Origin: Streptomyces akebiae
Lineage (GTDB): Bacteria; Actinomycetota; Actinomycetes; Streptomycetales; Streptomycetaceae
Assembly: GCF_019599145.1 (NCBI RefSeq)
Contig: NZ_CP080647.1
Span: 1,426,001 to 1,490,000, forward strand
Reading direction: 5' to 3'
DNA: 64,000 nt
The notes beneath the pieces are model-generated. The model was not told where the DNA came from. It searched no databases and saw nothing but the letters and a program-made list of their open reading frames with translations. A program made the position numbers and the translations under genes. Position 1 is the stretch's first letter. Each line of letters begins with the position of its first letter. This document shows positions 8,306 through 17,307 of this stretch, one piece after another.

Positions 8306-8788
8306 CTAGCCAGGAGATCGGGTGGCTGCGATCGGCAGAGCCCGCACGTTCGACGGCGAGGCCAAGACATCGCGAAGCCGCTCGATCTCCATCCTCTGGG
8401 CGGCGATCTGCGACAGAGCCCGCTCCCTGAAGTCAGTGAGCCCATCGATCTGCACGTCACGCGCGGCGAGGCGTTCCTTCAGCCCGGAGACCTGTTCCTT
8501 GAGGCGCTTGATCTGTGCCGCCCGCGGGTCCGGAATCACGCCCGTTTCCCGAAGCTCGGTCAACCGGCGCTCGAACTCCTCCGCCAGGCGTTGGTAGGGG
8601 CCAGGCCGCGGCGAGCCGTCGCGGTTCTTCTTGGGATAGAAACCGGTGCGGGCGACCCCAGCCTGTGCTGCGAGGGTCTTGATGTCGCATTTGGCGCCCG
8701 GAGGAACGTCGCCGGCAAGGAGCCGTTCCATGACGTGCCGAATGGCCGTCTTGTTGTCCCGCCGGGTCTCGTCGCTGATGCGGGCCAC
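8306..8788 (-). CDS. TnpC/DUF6262-like transposition helper
   Basis: A 160-aa basic protein. The N-terminal part (RRDNKTAIRHVMERLLAG, then TLAAQAGVARTGFY) looks like a small HTH, and residues about 75-145 form a long coiled coil rich in E, R, L and K. This is the architecture of the third protein of Tn554-type elements, thought to aid transposition frequency or orientation. The start is GTG 8788, directly after the stop of the preceding recombinase gene; no ATG is suitable. It is the last gene of the four-gene recombination operon. Confidence 0.75.
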   Translation of the reverse strand: MARISDETRRDNKTAIRHVMERLLAGDVPPGAKCDIKTLAAQAGVARTGFYPKKNRDGSPRPGPYQRLAEEFERRLTELRETGVIPDPRAAQIKRLKEQVSGLKERLAARDVQIDGLTDFRERALSQIAAQRMEIERLRDVLASPSNVRALPIAATRSPG

Positions 8789-8789
8789 G

Positions 8790-10970
8790 TCATGCCCCCG
8801 TTCCGGAGTGGGCGTCGATCTCGGCCAGCACCCGTTCATCGCGTGCGAGTTCCGTACTCAGCCGGGCCTTCTCCGTCCGCTGAGCGCGTCCGATGGTGGC
8901 GATGAAGACCTTCTTGCTCTCGGCGCTGGTCGCCCATACCGGGCGGTGCCCGGCATGGTGGGTGGCCTGGGGGCACCGCGCTGAATCGCACATGCCGATC
9001 AAGGGCTCTGTTGCCCCGCGGGCGTGGGCCCCTGCGAGCTTGAGGCACAGCGCCTTGGACGGATCGAGGAACCAGCAGTAGTTCGCCGGCCCCAGGTGCA
9101 GGGACTTGGCCCGCTTGGCGAGCAGGTTCGTCACCTCCTGGTCGCTGCGCTTGATGTTCGGCGCCCCGGAGGAATCCAGCTGGTCGTCGACGAACGCGAA
9201 GAAGTCCAGGAGGTCGCTGGCGCCGGGCCCCGCAGGGCGGATACCGTTCTGGTAGTCGTGGAAAGCGTCGAGGGCGACGCGCATCTTGTGCTCTCGCTCC
9301 TCTTGGCCGAACTCGGCCATCAGCACCGACTGGGCCCCACCGGGGCGGTCCGCATAGCCCTCCGTGGTGACCACGGAAATGTGCTTGAGATGGATCTTGG
9401 CGGCCAGCAGACCACCGGGCCGGTGCGCCATTTCCACCGCGAGGGTTCTCCGTAGCATCCGCAGACTGACCGGCACCTCGGGGATCGGCGCCAGCCCAAG
9501 CCGACGGCCCTCTGGCCCATTGACCCAGGTCAGGAACCATTCGTACGGGGTGAAGAAAGAGAGCGACTTGAACAGGTGACCGTCGTTCTTCACCGGGTCA
9601 GTGAGCGAGGCGGCTACGTCGGCGGTGTCGTACGCCTGCTTGATGGTCACCCACTGATCGTGTTCACCACCCAGCTTCCGGCCCTTGATGACCTTGCCCT
9701 TCAGGCGGTAGCGGAGGCGGCCCTCGCCGAGCTGTTCGGGAGGCAGGCGGCAGTCGTGGGTCAGCTCAGCCAGTTCGCTCTTCCGCATTCCGGTCAGTGC
9801 GGCGAGCGCGATGAGGCAGGCTGTGCGGGCCCGGGAGAGCTGCAGTCGGGCCTCGGTGGTGTTCATCGGCAGGGTCCAGGGGACACTGCCCCGTCCGTCC
9901 GCGCGCTCCACCAGGGCGGCCGTCCGGCCCCAGCGTTTGGACAGGCCGACTTCCCTGACGGCCTTCTCCAGGTGGCCGCGCAGGGTGGGCAGCCACGTGT
10001 AGTGGAAGGCGTGCCGTCCGGTCTCGTGGGCGAGGGAGATCAGGTTCACCCGTAGCAGCGGATCGTCCGGATCCCAGCCGTCTGCCAGCCGCTCGGTTAC
10101 GACGTGATCGAGGGCGACATCGAACGGATCAGCCTCCTGTATGTGGCGGTCGATGGCCTGCACGACCTCGACCCTCCAGTCCGGACGCTTCCGGTTGTTG
10201 CGGCCCGGCCGGTTCGGCACCATCTCCTGCAACTGTTGCTGCAGCTCCCTGACGTGCGGCGCCAGCACCTCCACCACGTACAGGGCCGCAGCGACGAGCG
10301 GTTGGAAGACGTCGTTGCTCAGCGGAGGTGTCGTGTTGCCCGTCCGACGGACCATCCCGGCGACGGAGTACGCCGTGCGTCGCCCCCACGGACGGAAATC
10401 CGGAATGTAGCCGTCGGCTGAGAACAATTCCCTGTAATAGCCCAGCTCCTGGATGACCGCCACTACGTCCATGCGGTAGCCAGGGCTGCTGTCGCGGATC
10501 ACGACGCCGTGCTTGTCCCGTACCTTCTTGCGGAGCTCCAGGTAGGCGGCGCAGTGCTGCTGGGTTACCTCCCCGAGATTGTCCACGCCCTGTTCGGTGA
10601 GCCAGTTCAGCCAGCCGGTCAGCACGGTCAGCCGCCCGTGCACCGTGGCTACCTGCACGGGCGTTCGGTAGGCGTGGGCAAGTTCCCGCACCGCGGGGTG
10701 GTCCGGTGCGAGGCGGGCGAAGATGAACTCCTTTGCGAGTTCCCTCCACTGGGGATTGAGGATCTCGGTGAAGGACAAGATCCGCGCATAGCGCGCAAGG
10801 TAATGGGGCAGTCCGATGACACCGGTGAAGTCCCAGATTGCGTCGTCGAAGTGAGGATGCGGGCCCGCGCCGTGGACCGGCAGACCGGCCGCAGCACACA
10901 CGTCTTCACCTCGAAAGACGGAACGCGAAAAGGCAGCCGCGAGGCCCGTGGGCGGGTGCGGGGTGGTCAT
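8790..10970 (-). CDS. Tyrosine recombinase, third gene (TnpB-like, active)
   Basis: A 726-aa site-specific recombinase. The catalytic domain has box I arginine in ALTGMRKSELAEL, a lysine in RLKGKVIKGRKLGG, box II LRMLRRTLA, and HLKHISVVTTEGY with the nucleophilic tyrosine at about residue 539. About 190 residues follow the tyrosine, including cysteine/histidine pairs (CWFLDPSKALC, then MCDSARCPQATHH) that could form a zinc knuckle. The ATG at 10970 overlaps the stop of the second recombinase (ATGA). Its large size fits TnpB of Tn554-like elements (about 630 aa) better than a phage integrase. Confidence 0.85.
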   Translation of the reverse strand: MTTPHPPTGLAAAFSRSVFRGEDVCAAAGLPVHGAGPHPHFDDAIWDFTGVIGLPHYLARYARILSFTEILNPQWRELAKEFIFARLAPDHPAVRELAHAYRTPVQVATVHGRLTVLTGWLNWLTEQGVDNLGEVTQQHCAAYLELRKKVRDKHGVVIRDSSPGYRMDVVAVIQELGYYRELFSADGYIPDFRPWGRRTAYSVAGMVRRTGNTTPPLSNDVFQPLVAAALYVVEVLAPHVRELQQQLQEMVPNRPGRNNRKRPDWRVEVVQAIDRHIQEADPFDVALDHVVTERLADGWDPDDPLLRVNLISLAHETGRHAFHYTWLPTLRGHLEKAVREVGLSKRWGRTAALVERADGRGSVPWTLPMNTTEARLQLSRARTACLIALAALTGMRKSELAELTHDCRLPPEQLGEGRLRYRLKGKVIKGRKLGGEHDQWVTIKQAYDTADVAASLTDPVKNDGHLFKSLSFFTPYEWFLTWVNGPEGRRLGLAPIPEVPVSLRMLRRTLAVEMAHRPGGLLAAKIHLKHISVVTTEGYADRPGGAQSVLMAEFGQEEREHKMRVALDAFHDYQNGIRPAGPGASDLLDFFAFVDDQLDSSGAPNIKRSDQEVTNLLAKRAKSLHLGPANYCWFLDPSKALCLKLAGAHARGATEPLIGMCDSARCPQATHHAGHRPVWATSAESKKVFIATIGRAQRTEKARLSTELARDERVLAEIDAHSGTGA

Positions 10971-12745
10971 ACGGTGTGCTCCTCGGGGCGCAGGGGAAGC
11001 TCGGCATGGGAGTCGGTGACCTCGGCAGCTGCAGTCCGCAGCGCGTGCTCGGAGAAGTACCGGTCGGGGGTCAGGATCTCGTCGAGACGGTGGGCGTACG
11101 GGCCGAAGACAGGGATGAACTCGGCAGTGGTCATCTGCTGCCACTGACGGGAGAAGAACGCCCGGAGCCGCAGCAAGTTCGGCAGATGGCGTGGGGCGAA
11201 CAAGGCCAGCGGGCACAGCAGGCACACCCACGGGCGGGCCGGACAAGGCTTGCCCTTCGGCCCGTGGAGTCCCGACAGTTGATCTCCACATGCCGCGGTG
11301 AATACGTCGCGTTCCCCGGATAAAAGCTGCGCCAAGGCGTCGTCGTCCAGGCCGAGCCGCTTCATGTGCTCGGGATAGTTCTCCACTAGGTCGGCCATTT
11401 CAGCGGTGGCCAGCACCAAGGGCGGCAGCGCCCGGCGAACGAGGTCCTCCTGCGCCTGGGCGATGATGTCTTCCGCCGCCTCGCGCTGAGCCGGCGTCGT
11501 GTTCGTCAGGTAGTGGTCCCCCTCGACGCCGGGGGACCGGTTTGGATCCAGCGTGGACCGGCGGCTACCGCGCCAGTGTGACCGGTCTTTCAGCGCGTCG
11601 TGGGTAGTGCGGATGCGGTGCCGGTGAAGGAACAGGGGGCGACCGTCGTCACCAGTCATCTGCGTGGGGCGCCCGACCTCGTCGGCGGCTTGGCGCCGCT
11701 CCACCCAGGCGCATATGGACAGGCGCGTGGCCGGCTTGGCCAGCCATCGCTCTCCCGCCCATGTGCCACTCGGCGTGAAACGCACCCAGAGCTCGGGGCG
11801 TAGTTCCTCGGGCGCGAAGCGGCGGGCCACCGCAGAGTGATCGAGCCACTGTTCCAGCAGGCGAGTGGCCTGACGTGACAGAGCAAGACTCTCCGCCGCC
11901 GTGCGGCCCTTGACGTAGCTGAGGAGGATCTTCTCGTCACCCGCCCACTCGATGTCGTCGAGTCCCAGATCCGCGATCCCGTCCGGCACGATCCCGGTGT
12001 AGGCGCCGAACAGCAGCTGATAGGCGATGATCACATCCAGGGTCGGGATCAGCGGATCCAGCACCGCGCGAAGACCGACCCCGTATCTCTGCCGGAAGGG
12101 GAACGAGCCGCGGTCTGCCATCTCGTTGACGAGCGGGTCGGGCCCGTTGTGAAGCACCAGCCAGTGATGGGCGGTGCGCTCACGGAGCGCAGCCCCCGGC
12201 CCGTCAGCTGACGAAGCGTGATCACGGGCCGCGCAGAACGCGCGGAAGGCGCCATCGACCTCGTCCCGGCAGGTACGGATGAGCCGGGCCCATTCGGCCT
12301 CGCTGTACGGCTGGTGCGAGCCGTACCGCTCGCCCGTGTTGAACAGCCGGCCATCGACGAACGCGCGCACGTCCGGCGCCAGAATCTGATCCTGGTCATC
12401 CGCGCAGCGCAACATCGCCCGCAGTGCGCTCTCCTGGGAGGATCGCACACCTTGCCGCCAGTACCGGGCGAGGAGCGCGCGCGTCAGATCGGATGCCTCG
12501 CCGGAGAACCCGGACTCGACCAGCCAGTCGCTGAAGCCACGGACGGCCGTGAGGTAGAGGTCGAAGCCTCCCGCGCTGTCGACCTGCCCGTGCGGATGGA
12601 CAAGATCCGTAGCGCCTTCCAGCAGAGTGCGTGCCAGCCCCGGGAGCTCCACTGGTCGCCGCACACGCAGGCGACGGCGGTACTCCGACCCGTCGCTGAA
12701 GATGCAGTGCACACCTAGCGGGTCAAGGGTGACGGTGGCCGGCAT
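10967..12745 (-). CDS. Tyrosine recombinase-like protein, second gene (degenerate box I)
   Basis: A 592-aa protein between two recombinase genes and coupled to both by ATGA overlaps. It aligns with the recombinase fold around residues 240-440: FGAYTGIVPDGIADLGLDD where box I would be, HRHRIRTTH at box II, and GDHYLTNTT near the nucleophile. Box I has no arginine, an otherwise near-invariant catalytic residue, so it may be a structural or regulatory partner. A cysteine-rich segment (CPARPWVCLLCPLALF) lies near the C-terminus. The ATG at 12745 is clear. Confidence 0.78.
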   Translation of the reverse strand: MPATVTLDPLGVHCIFSDGSEYRRRLRVRRPVELPGLARTLLEGATDLVHPHGQVDSAGGFDLYLTAVRGFSDWLVESGFSGEASDLTRALLARYWRQGVRSSQESALRAMLRCADDQDQILAPDVRAFVDGRLFNTGERYGSHQPYSEAEWARLIRTCRDEVDGAFRAFCAARDHASSADGPGAALRERTAHHWLVLHNGPDPLVNEMADRGSFPFRQRYGVGLRAVLDPLIPTLDVIIAYQLLFGAYTGIVPDGIADLGLDDIEWAGDEKILLSYVKGRTAAESLALSRQATRLLEQWLDHSAVARRFAPEELRPELWVRFTPSGTWAGERWLAKPATRLSICAWVERRQAADEVGRPTQMTGDDGRPLFLHRHRIRTTHDALKDRSHWRGSRRSTLDPNRSPGVEGDHYLTNTTPAQREAAEDIIAQAQEDLVRRALPPLVLATAEMADLVENYPEHMKRLGLDDDALAQLLSGERDVFTAACGDQLSGLHGPKGKPCPARPWVCLLCPLALFAPRHLPNLLRLRAFFSRQWQQMTTAEFIPVFGPYAHRLDEILTPDRYFSEHALRTAAAEVTDSHAELPLRPEEHTV

Positions 12746-14205
12746 CAGACCACCGCCGGTTCGTCGTCGAACTCAGTCTCGAGCTCCAGCTCGACGTCCT
12801 CGGCCAGCAGCCCGTACTCCTTGCCGACCCGCCGATACAGGGACGTGAACAGGCGAAGCACGTCCAGACGGTGGAGGTACGCTTCCGTGGTCAGTGAACT
12901 GGTATGTCCGAGCAGATCGCGCAGAATCAGCAGCGGTTCTTGGGTCCGTAGGTAGTGCGCCAAGGCGGCATCGTCGTCGGTGTCGCGGACCTGTCGAGCA
13001 GCCTGCTCGTACCAGCCCCGCATCAGCCGCGCCATGGTCGCCATGGCCATGGTGTGACGCAGCCGGTGCGGATTTACGTGCGGGAAACGCGGCTCGTAAC
13101 GCTCGCGGATGCGGTCAGAGGTCCTGGCGAAGACCGTGGACCATCCGGTGAACGGGCGCCCCTGGCCCCACACCGACAGCAGCATCGAACCCCCCTCCGG
13201 GGCGACCAGACGCCGCCGCTCGTCAGGGACGAGAGAACTCCACTGCACACGAACCCCGTTGACACGACCGCCCCGCTGGTCGGCGTCCGTCACGAACAGC
13301 GGCTCTCCCCAGCGGGCCGGCGGACGCCACGACGATCCGAAGGTCGCTGCTGCCCGGTCGAGAGCGATGTAGGAATGCAGCTCGGCAAGCGAGTCGTAGT
13401 CGATCCATGACTCGCGGTACTTGCTCCCCTTGGTGACTCCGGAAGGGACCGGGAACGACACCGGCACCGCGGTCCGTCGCGAGGGAAGTACGGGCACCTC
13501 GCAGACCAGCAGGTACGTGTACTCCTGGCTGCGTAGCCCGCTGGAGACGATCATTCGGCCGACCGCCGAGTTCCGGGCCAACTCCCGTCCGCAGTAACGC
13601 AGATCCCGCTCCCCGTCGGGGCTCAGGCCCGCCAACCCCTTCAGGAACATGTCCGTGAAGTCGTCGTCGAGATACTTGATCGTCACGTGAGGCTTGGCCT
13701 GGCGCCGCCGTGACTGGTTGACCCGTCCGCGACGGACTTGCCCCTTGAAGGCCCAGACCGCCTGCCGGTACGTGAATGGCTCGGAGTCTGCGTACTCCTC
13801 GTCCTTCGCCCACTTGTAGAACCCCGCCAGAATCCCCATGTTCTGGTTCCACGTGGACGCCTCGAAGCGGTGCTTGATGGGCCCCTGGGCTCGATAGACG
13901 GAGTACGCGCCCAACGCTGCCTTCAGACGACGCCGCGTGTCGAACAGCGCGACCCCGTGCCCGGATATGAACTCCAGCCACTCACGCACCGTACGCACGT
14001 AGTAGGGCCACGAATTTGGCGATGGGCATCCATTCGCCGGTAGCTCGCAGGCCCAGCAGTTGATCACGGTGGTGGGACGGACGCCGTTGCTGTCTTCGAA
14101 GAGAAGGTCGTCGTCAAACAGCAACGGCATCCCCTCCGGGATCGCCGGCCTGAACGCAAGTCCCCAGGACTCCCAGCCTGCTGATGAGTACGTCGATTGG
14201 TGCAT
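12745..14205 (-). CDS. Tyrosine recombinase, first gene (TnpA-like, active)
   Basis: A 486-aa tyrosine recombinase with all catalytic parts: box I SSGLRSQEYTYL, box II NPHRLRHTMAMA, then LLGHTSSLTTEAY with the tyrosine at about residue 443. It is the promoter-proximal gene of the recombination operon and lies next to the disrupted MFS gene, as tnpA lies next to one end of Tn554. The start is taken as ATG 14205; a TTG at 14244 would add 13 residues and neither has a strong ribosome site. A short acidic tail (ELELETEFDDE) ends the protein. Confidence 0.87.
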   Translation of the reverse strand: MHQSTYSSAGWESWGLAFRPAIPEGMPLLFDDDLLFEDSNGVRPTTVINCWACELPANGCPSPNSWPYYVRTVREWLEFISGHGVALFDTRRRLKAALGAYSVYRAQGPIKHRFEASTWNQNMGILAGFYKWAKDEEYADSEPFTYRQAVWAFKGQVRRGRVNQSRRRQAKPHVTIKYLDDDFTDMFLKGLAGLSPDGERDLRYCGRELARNSAVGRMIVSSGLRSQEYTYLLVCEVPVLPSRRTAVPVSFPVPSGVTKGSKYRESWIDYDSLAELHSYIALDRAAATFGSSWRPPARWGEPLFVTDADQRGGRVNGVRVQWSSLVPDERRRLVAPEGGSMLLSVWGQGRPFTGWSTVFARTSDRIRERYEPRFPHVNPHRLRHTMAMATMARLMRGWYEQAARQVRDTDDDAALAHYLRTQEPLLILRDLLGHTSSLTTEAYLHRLDVLRLFTSLYRRVGKEYGLLAEDVELELETEFDDEPAVV

Positions 14206-14292
14206 GGCCGATGAGTACCAATGCAACCCGGCTGAGTGCAACAACCAAACGAGCAGGTCAGGCGGGGTATCAGACGGTAAGCAACACCGTCG

Positions 14293-15108
14293 TTAAGCGG
14301 GAACAAGCAGGTACAGCGCCCACACGGTGTTCAGCACGCCCAGGGCAAAGCTCGTGGTCGAGTTGGTGAGCGTGAGCGTGCGCAGGGTGGTGTCGCGGAA
14401 GACGTACCGCATGCCTTCCGCGATGTCCGTGCGCAGCCGCGCTCCGCGGGCCCTGGCCGGGGGCGTGGACTCGGTGACGCGGATACGGGTCGTGCACCAG
14501 GCGCTGACGGCGTACGAGAAGGCGTCCGCGATGAGCGCACGGCTCGCCCCCAGGACGGAGACCAGGACCGCGCCGAGACTGCTGCCCGCCGTGGCGGACA
14601 CGGAGAACAAGGCGCCGATCCGGCTGTTGCCCTTCTGCAGCAGGGAACGGTCCAGCAGGGTGGGGAGATAGGCGATGGCGGCGGCATCGTGCACGACCCC
14701 GGCACTGGCCTGGACGAGGGCGACCACCATCAGCTGCTGGAAGGTGAGCGCTTCCAACGCGGCGGCGAGCGGCAAGCTGAGCAGGGTGATCAAACAGACC
14801 AGATCCCCGCCGATCATGAGCGGGCGTTTGGGATGACGGTCGGCCAGCGCCCCGGCGGGCAGCGCGAACAGCAGGCTGGGCACCTGTGTCAGGAACACGA
14901 GCGCGGCCACCTCGGCAGTGGAGGCGTTCAGCTCGACCACGGCCAGGAAGGGCACGGCCACGCTGCTCACCGACGATCCGGCCACGCTCGTCGCCTCACC
15001 CGCCACGTAGAGCAGATAGGCGCGGTGGCGCCACAGAGCCGGGGCGTCAGCCTGCGAGGGAGCCGGGGCGCGAGCCGGACCTGGGGCGGGTTTCGGAGCA
15101 GGCGTCAT
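14293..15108 (-). pseudogene. MFS exporter truncated by the transposon insertion
   Basis: The 5' part of a major facilitator gene, 271 codons against about 410-420 for the family. Signatures include PAGALADRHPKRP in the 2-3 loop and six to seven hydrophobic helices. The frame reads normally to NTVWALYLL, about helix 7, and then meets a stop where the transposon module begins, so roughly 140 residues are missing. No continuation is visible on the other side of the recombinase genes, so the rest may lie beyond the left edge or be lost. The ATG overlaps the stop of the Nudix gene (ATGA). The original role was probably efflux. Confidence 0.82.
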
Positions 15109-15653
15109 GCCGCGCCCCCGTCCGCCGAGACGGTGATGGTGGTGAACAGCCGGCCAGCGGTGAAACTCTCCAGGACCTCCCGGGTGTAGGGGTGGCAGTC
15201 GCGAGGCGGATTCCCGGGGTCGATCCACAGGATCCCGTCGTGCTTGTGGGGCTCGGCGTTGACCGGGACGCCCTGCCACCGTTGCGCGGTGAACACGGCT
15301 CCGATCACCCGCACCCCGTCCGTGTCCAGGTAGTGCACCAGCTGGCAGAACTCCAGGTCGTCGGGTGCGACGTGGACACCGGTCTCCTCGGTGAGTTCGC
15401 GCAGCGCCCCCTCGTCGAGGAACTCGCCGGCCTCCAACTTCCCGCCGACCACGGTGACTTGGTTCGCGCTGGTCCTTGACTTTTCGTTGTGCCGCACGGC
15501 CAGGATGCGCCCGTCGTCGCGCACCACCAGCACCATCACGTTCGCCGGACTCAGATACGGATCGCACACGCCGTCCGCACCTCCAGCCGGGCCAGCGTCG
15601 TCCGCCCGCCGCTCGACGATCCCGCGGTCACCGTGGGGTTGGGCGCCGCTCAT
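15105..15653 (-). CDS. Nudix hydrolase
   Basis: A 182-aa Nudix protein with a complete catalytic box, GGKLEAGEFLDEGALREL followed by TEETG (GX5EX7REUXEEXGU). These enzymes cleave a nucleoside diphosphate linked to another group; the substrate cannot be read from the box. The ATG at 15653 overlaps the stop of a 51-codon gene upstream (ATGA), and its own stop overlaps the start of the truncated MFS gene, so peptide, Nudix and MFS formed one translationally coupled operon before disruption. Confidence 0.88.
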   Translation of the reverse strand: MSGAQPHGDRGIVERRADDAGPAGGADGVCDPYLSPANVMVLVVRDDGRILAVRHNEKSRTSANQVTVVGGKLEAGEFLDEGALRELTEETGVHVAPDDLEFCQLVHYLDTDGVRVIGAVFTAQRWQGVPVNAEPHKHDGILWIDPGNPPRDCHPYTREVLESFTAGRLFTTITVSADGGAA

Positions 15654-15805
15654 GCCCCCCACCTCGGATCCAGGTCTGAGATATCCGCCGCGCACGTGTG
15701 TACGGCGTCAACACCGCGCCCAGTCCGGGCGTGGTGGGGCGAGGCGGCCGGGCCCCGCTGTTCGAGAGCAGGAGGAGCGAGGGGGAGAGCAAGGGCGGGA
15801 TTCAT
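15650..15805 (-). CDS. 51-aa peptide gene coupled to a Nudix gene
   Basis: A small gene of 51 codons. The ATG at 15805 follows AGGAGGAATCC, among the best ribosome sites in this region, and its TGA overlaps the Nudix ATG. The product has a hydrophobic proline-rich N-terminus (MNPALALPLAPPALEQ), a basic middle with two histidines, one cysteine (HTCAAD), and the end SDLDPRWGA. I do not recognise a family. It could be a leader for translational coupling, a precursor peptide, or a small subunit. The strong start and the exact overlap argue against chance. Confidence 0.6.
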   Translation of the reverse strand: MNPALALPLAPPALEQRGPAASPHHARTGRGVDAVHTCAADISDLDPRWGA

Positions 15806-16121
15806 GGATTCCTCCTGTGAAGACCTGGGTGGATGGGGCGACTTGTCAACTTCCCTGCTGGAGAAGCAGTTACGGCTGACGGGGAGCGATGAGTCGGTCG
15901 AAAGTTCGACGACGTTCGGACCGCCCTTGGGGGAACTGGGTGACGTGGCCGTGATGCGACGTTCGATTCACTCGCACAGGGGGTCGTCACCCTCTGGAGG
16001 GATTGCCGTGGTTGAGCTGGCCCGCGCCTGGGCCTACGACACCCCTCCTCCGGAACAGGGACCGGCACCGGGGCAACAGCCGCGTGGCGGTGCCCCTGCG
16101 CGAGATGGACCCCCTTCGAGG
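15806..16121. other. Gap upstream of the peptide-Nudix-MFS operon
   Basis: No convincing gene on either strand. The stretch separates the stop of the EEP-family gene from the ribosome site of the 51-aa gene and presumably carries that operon's promoter. I see no clear terminator hairpin. Confidence 0.4.
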
Positions 16122-17153
16122 TCAAGCGACCAAGTCCCAGGCAGGCAGCGGAGCGAATGCCCGTCGCAGAGCTTCGACGAGCCCGCGATAGGAGAGGTCG
16201 ACGACCAGGGCGTGGTGATCGCTCAAGCCGGTCATGTCCAGAACGGTGACGCCCAGCACGGCCTGGACGGTCCATGGATCCATATAGCCGCGGTCGGTCC
16301 GTGACTCGCCGCCCTGGCCGACGGCAGCGAACCCCGCCGTTGGAGCCAGGGCGCCCGATTGGCCGAGGCGGCGCGCGGCGAACCGGGCCGGGTCGTGCAT
16401 GTTGCAGTCCAGCATCAGGTCGTCCAGCATCGTGCAGCTCCGCCATGATCCGTCCGCCTGCTTGAGGGCACGGTGGCGACGGTGCACGAGGTCCGTGACC
16501 GTGGTCCAGTCGATCTCCGGTACCGACTCGCCGACGGGCACCGGGTATTCGTTCGTGTCGCCGAACAGCCAGCAGGCCGCCCGGGAGCGCTCGGGGTCGG
16601 TACCATGCTGGGCCTTGACCTTGTCCACCATGGCCGACAGCTCGTACGCCTCGGCCGCCCGGCCGAGCGGCGAGCAGAACGCACTGTGGAACTCGGCCGT
16701 CACGATGGGCACTTCAGGAACTTCCGGAAGCGTCAGCTGCACATTGGTGGGAGGCGTCCGGAACACCTTCGGGTGATGGTGTTGAAGACCGACGGCGAAC
16801 GTGGACTCCCTCACCAGGAGCCCCGTCGGGTTGCGGCCCTGGCCCATACGGGCGCGGAAGCCGCGCATCCCTACCGTCTCCTGCAGAGCCCGCCACCGCC
16901 GTTCGGCGGCCTCCTTGACCTCGGCGCTCGCATCGGGCCTGGCCTGCGAGTACGTCAGCTCCGCCAGCCCCAGCCAGTCAGCCTCCAGCGGAGCCAGCCG
17001 CTCCCCGTAGTTCTGATGCCACAGGAGGGGAAGGACGCCTGGTTCTTCCTCGGGGCCGGCATCGTTCTTGATGTTCGACTGCACCAGTCGAACGACCCGT
17101 TCGCCGTAGGACGCTTTCGACGGGACGAGGGAGGACGGCCGGGCTATCGGCAT
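16122..17153 (-). CDS. Endonuclease/exonuclease/phosphatase-fold protein, copy 1
   Basis: A 343-aa protein of the EEP superfamily, metal-dependent phosphodiesterases that include DNase I and inositol phosphatases. It has the N-terminal asparagine strand VRLVQSNIKND, the metal-binding GDTNEYP, and the C-terminal catalytic TGLSDHHALVV. No signal peptide is seen, so it is cytoplasmic. A second protein with the same end motif lies at 19760-20701; the middle regions differ, so the two may have different substrates. ATG 17153 is preceded by AAGGATTCCC. It lies in a minus-strand group with two unusual regulators. Confidence 0.8.
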   Translation of the reverse strand: MPIARPSSLVPSKASYGERVVRLVQSNIKNDAGPEEEPGVLPLLWHQNYGERLAPLEADWLGLAELTYSQARPDASAEVKEAAERRWRALQETVGMRGFRARMGQGRNPTGLLVRESTFAVGLQHHHPKVFRTPPTNVQLTLPEVPEVPIVTAEFHSAFCSPLGRAAEAYELSAMVDKVKAQHGTDPERSRAACWLFGDTNEYPVPVGESVPEIDWTTVTDLVHRRHRALKQADGSWRSCTMLDDLMLDCNMHDPARFAARRLGQSGALAPTAGFAAVGQGGESRTDRGYMDPWTVQAVLGVTVLDMTGLSDHHALVVDLSYRGLVEALRRAFAPLPAWDLVA

Positions 17154-17307
17154 GGGAATCCTTCGGGGTCAAGGACGAACGGAGGCGGGCGCCTGTCGCG
17201 CCCCTGATGGAAGACAGGACAGGCTGTTCGGTAGGGGCTGGCGGAGCCGGAGTGCACCGTGCGTGGCCGGGAGGCAGTCGGCGTGGTGGCCTCCCGCCCG
17301 CGCGGAG

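Larger units (their letters stand above)
8306..14292 (-). mobile_element. Tn554-like transposition module (three tyrosine recombinases plus helper)
   Basis: Four minus-strand genes run without gaps: three tyrosine recombinase-type proteins coupled by ATGA overlaps, then a coiled-coil TnpC-like protein. Tn554-type transposons encode TnpA, TnpB and TnpC, and 'recombinase in trio' elements encode three such recombinases; this set has features of both. The first gene begins about 85 bp from an MFS gene that stops abruptly, consistent with the element end lying near 14.29 kb. Such elements have no inverted terminal repeats and make no target duplication, so the other end cannot be located by eye. 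The sulfur, MerR and P450 genes to the left could be cargo. Confidence 0.75.

Noticed and set aside
11600..11803. Plus-strand open frame inside the second recombinase gene
   Set aside because: It is the complement of strongly coding minus-strand sequence, with no ribosome site and no motif.
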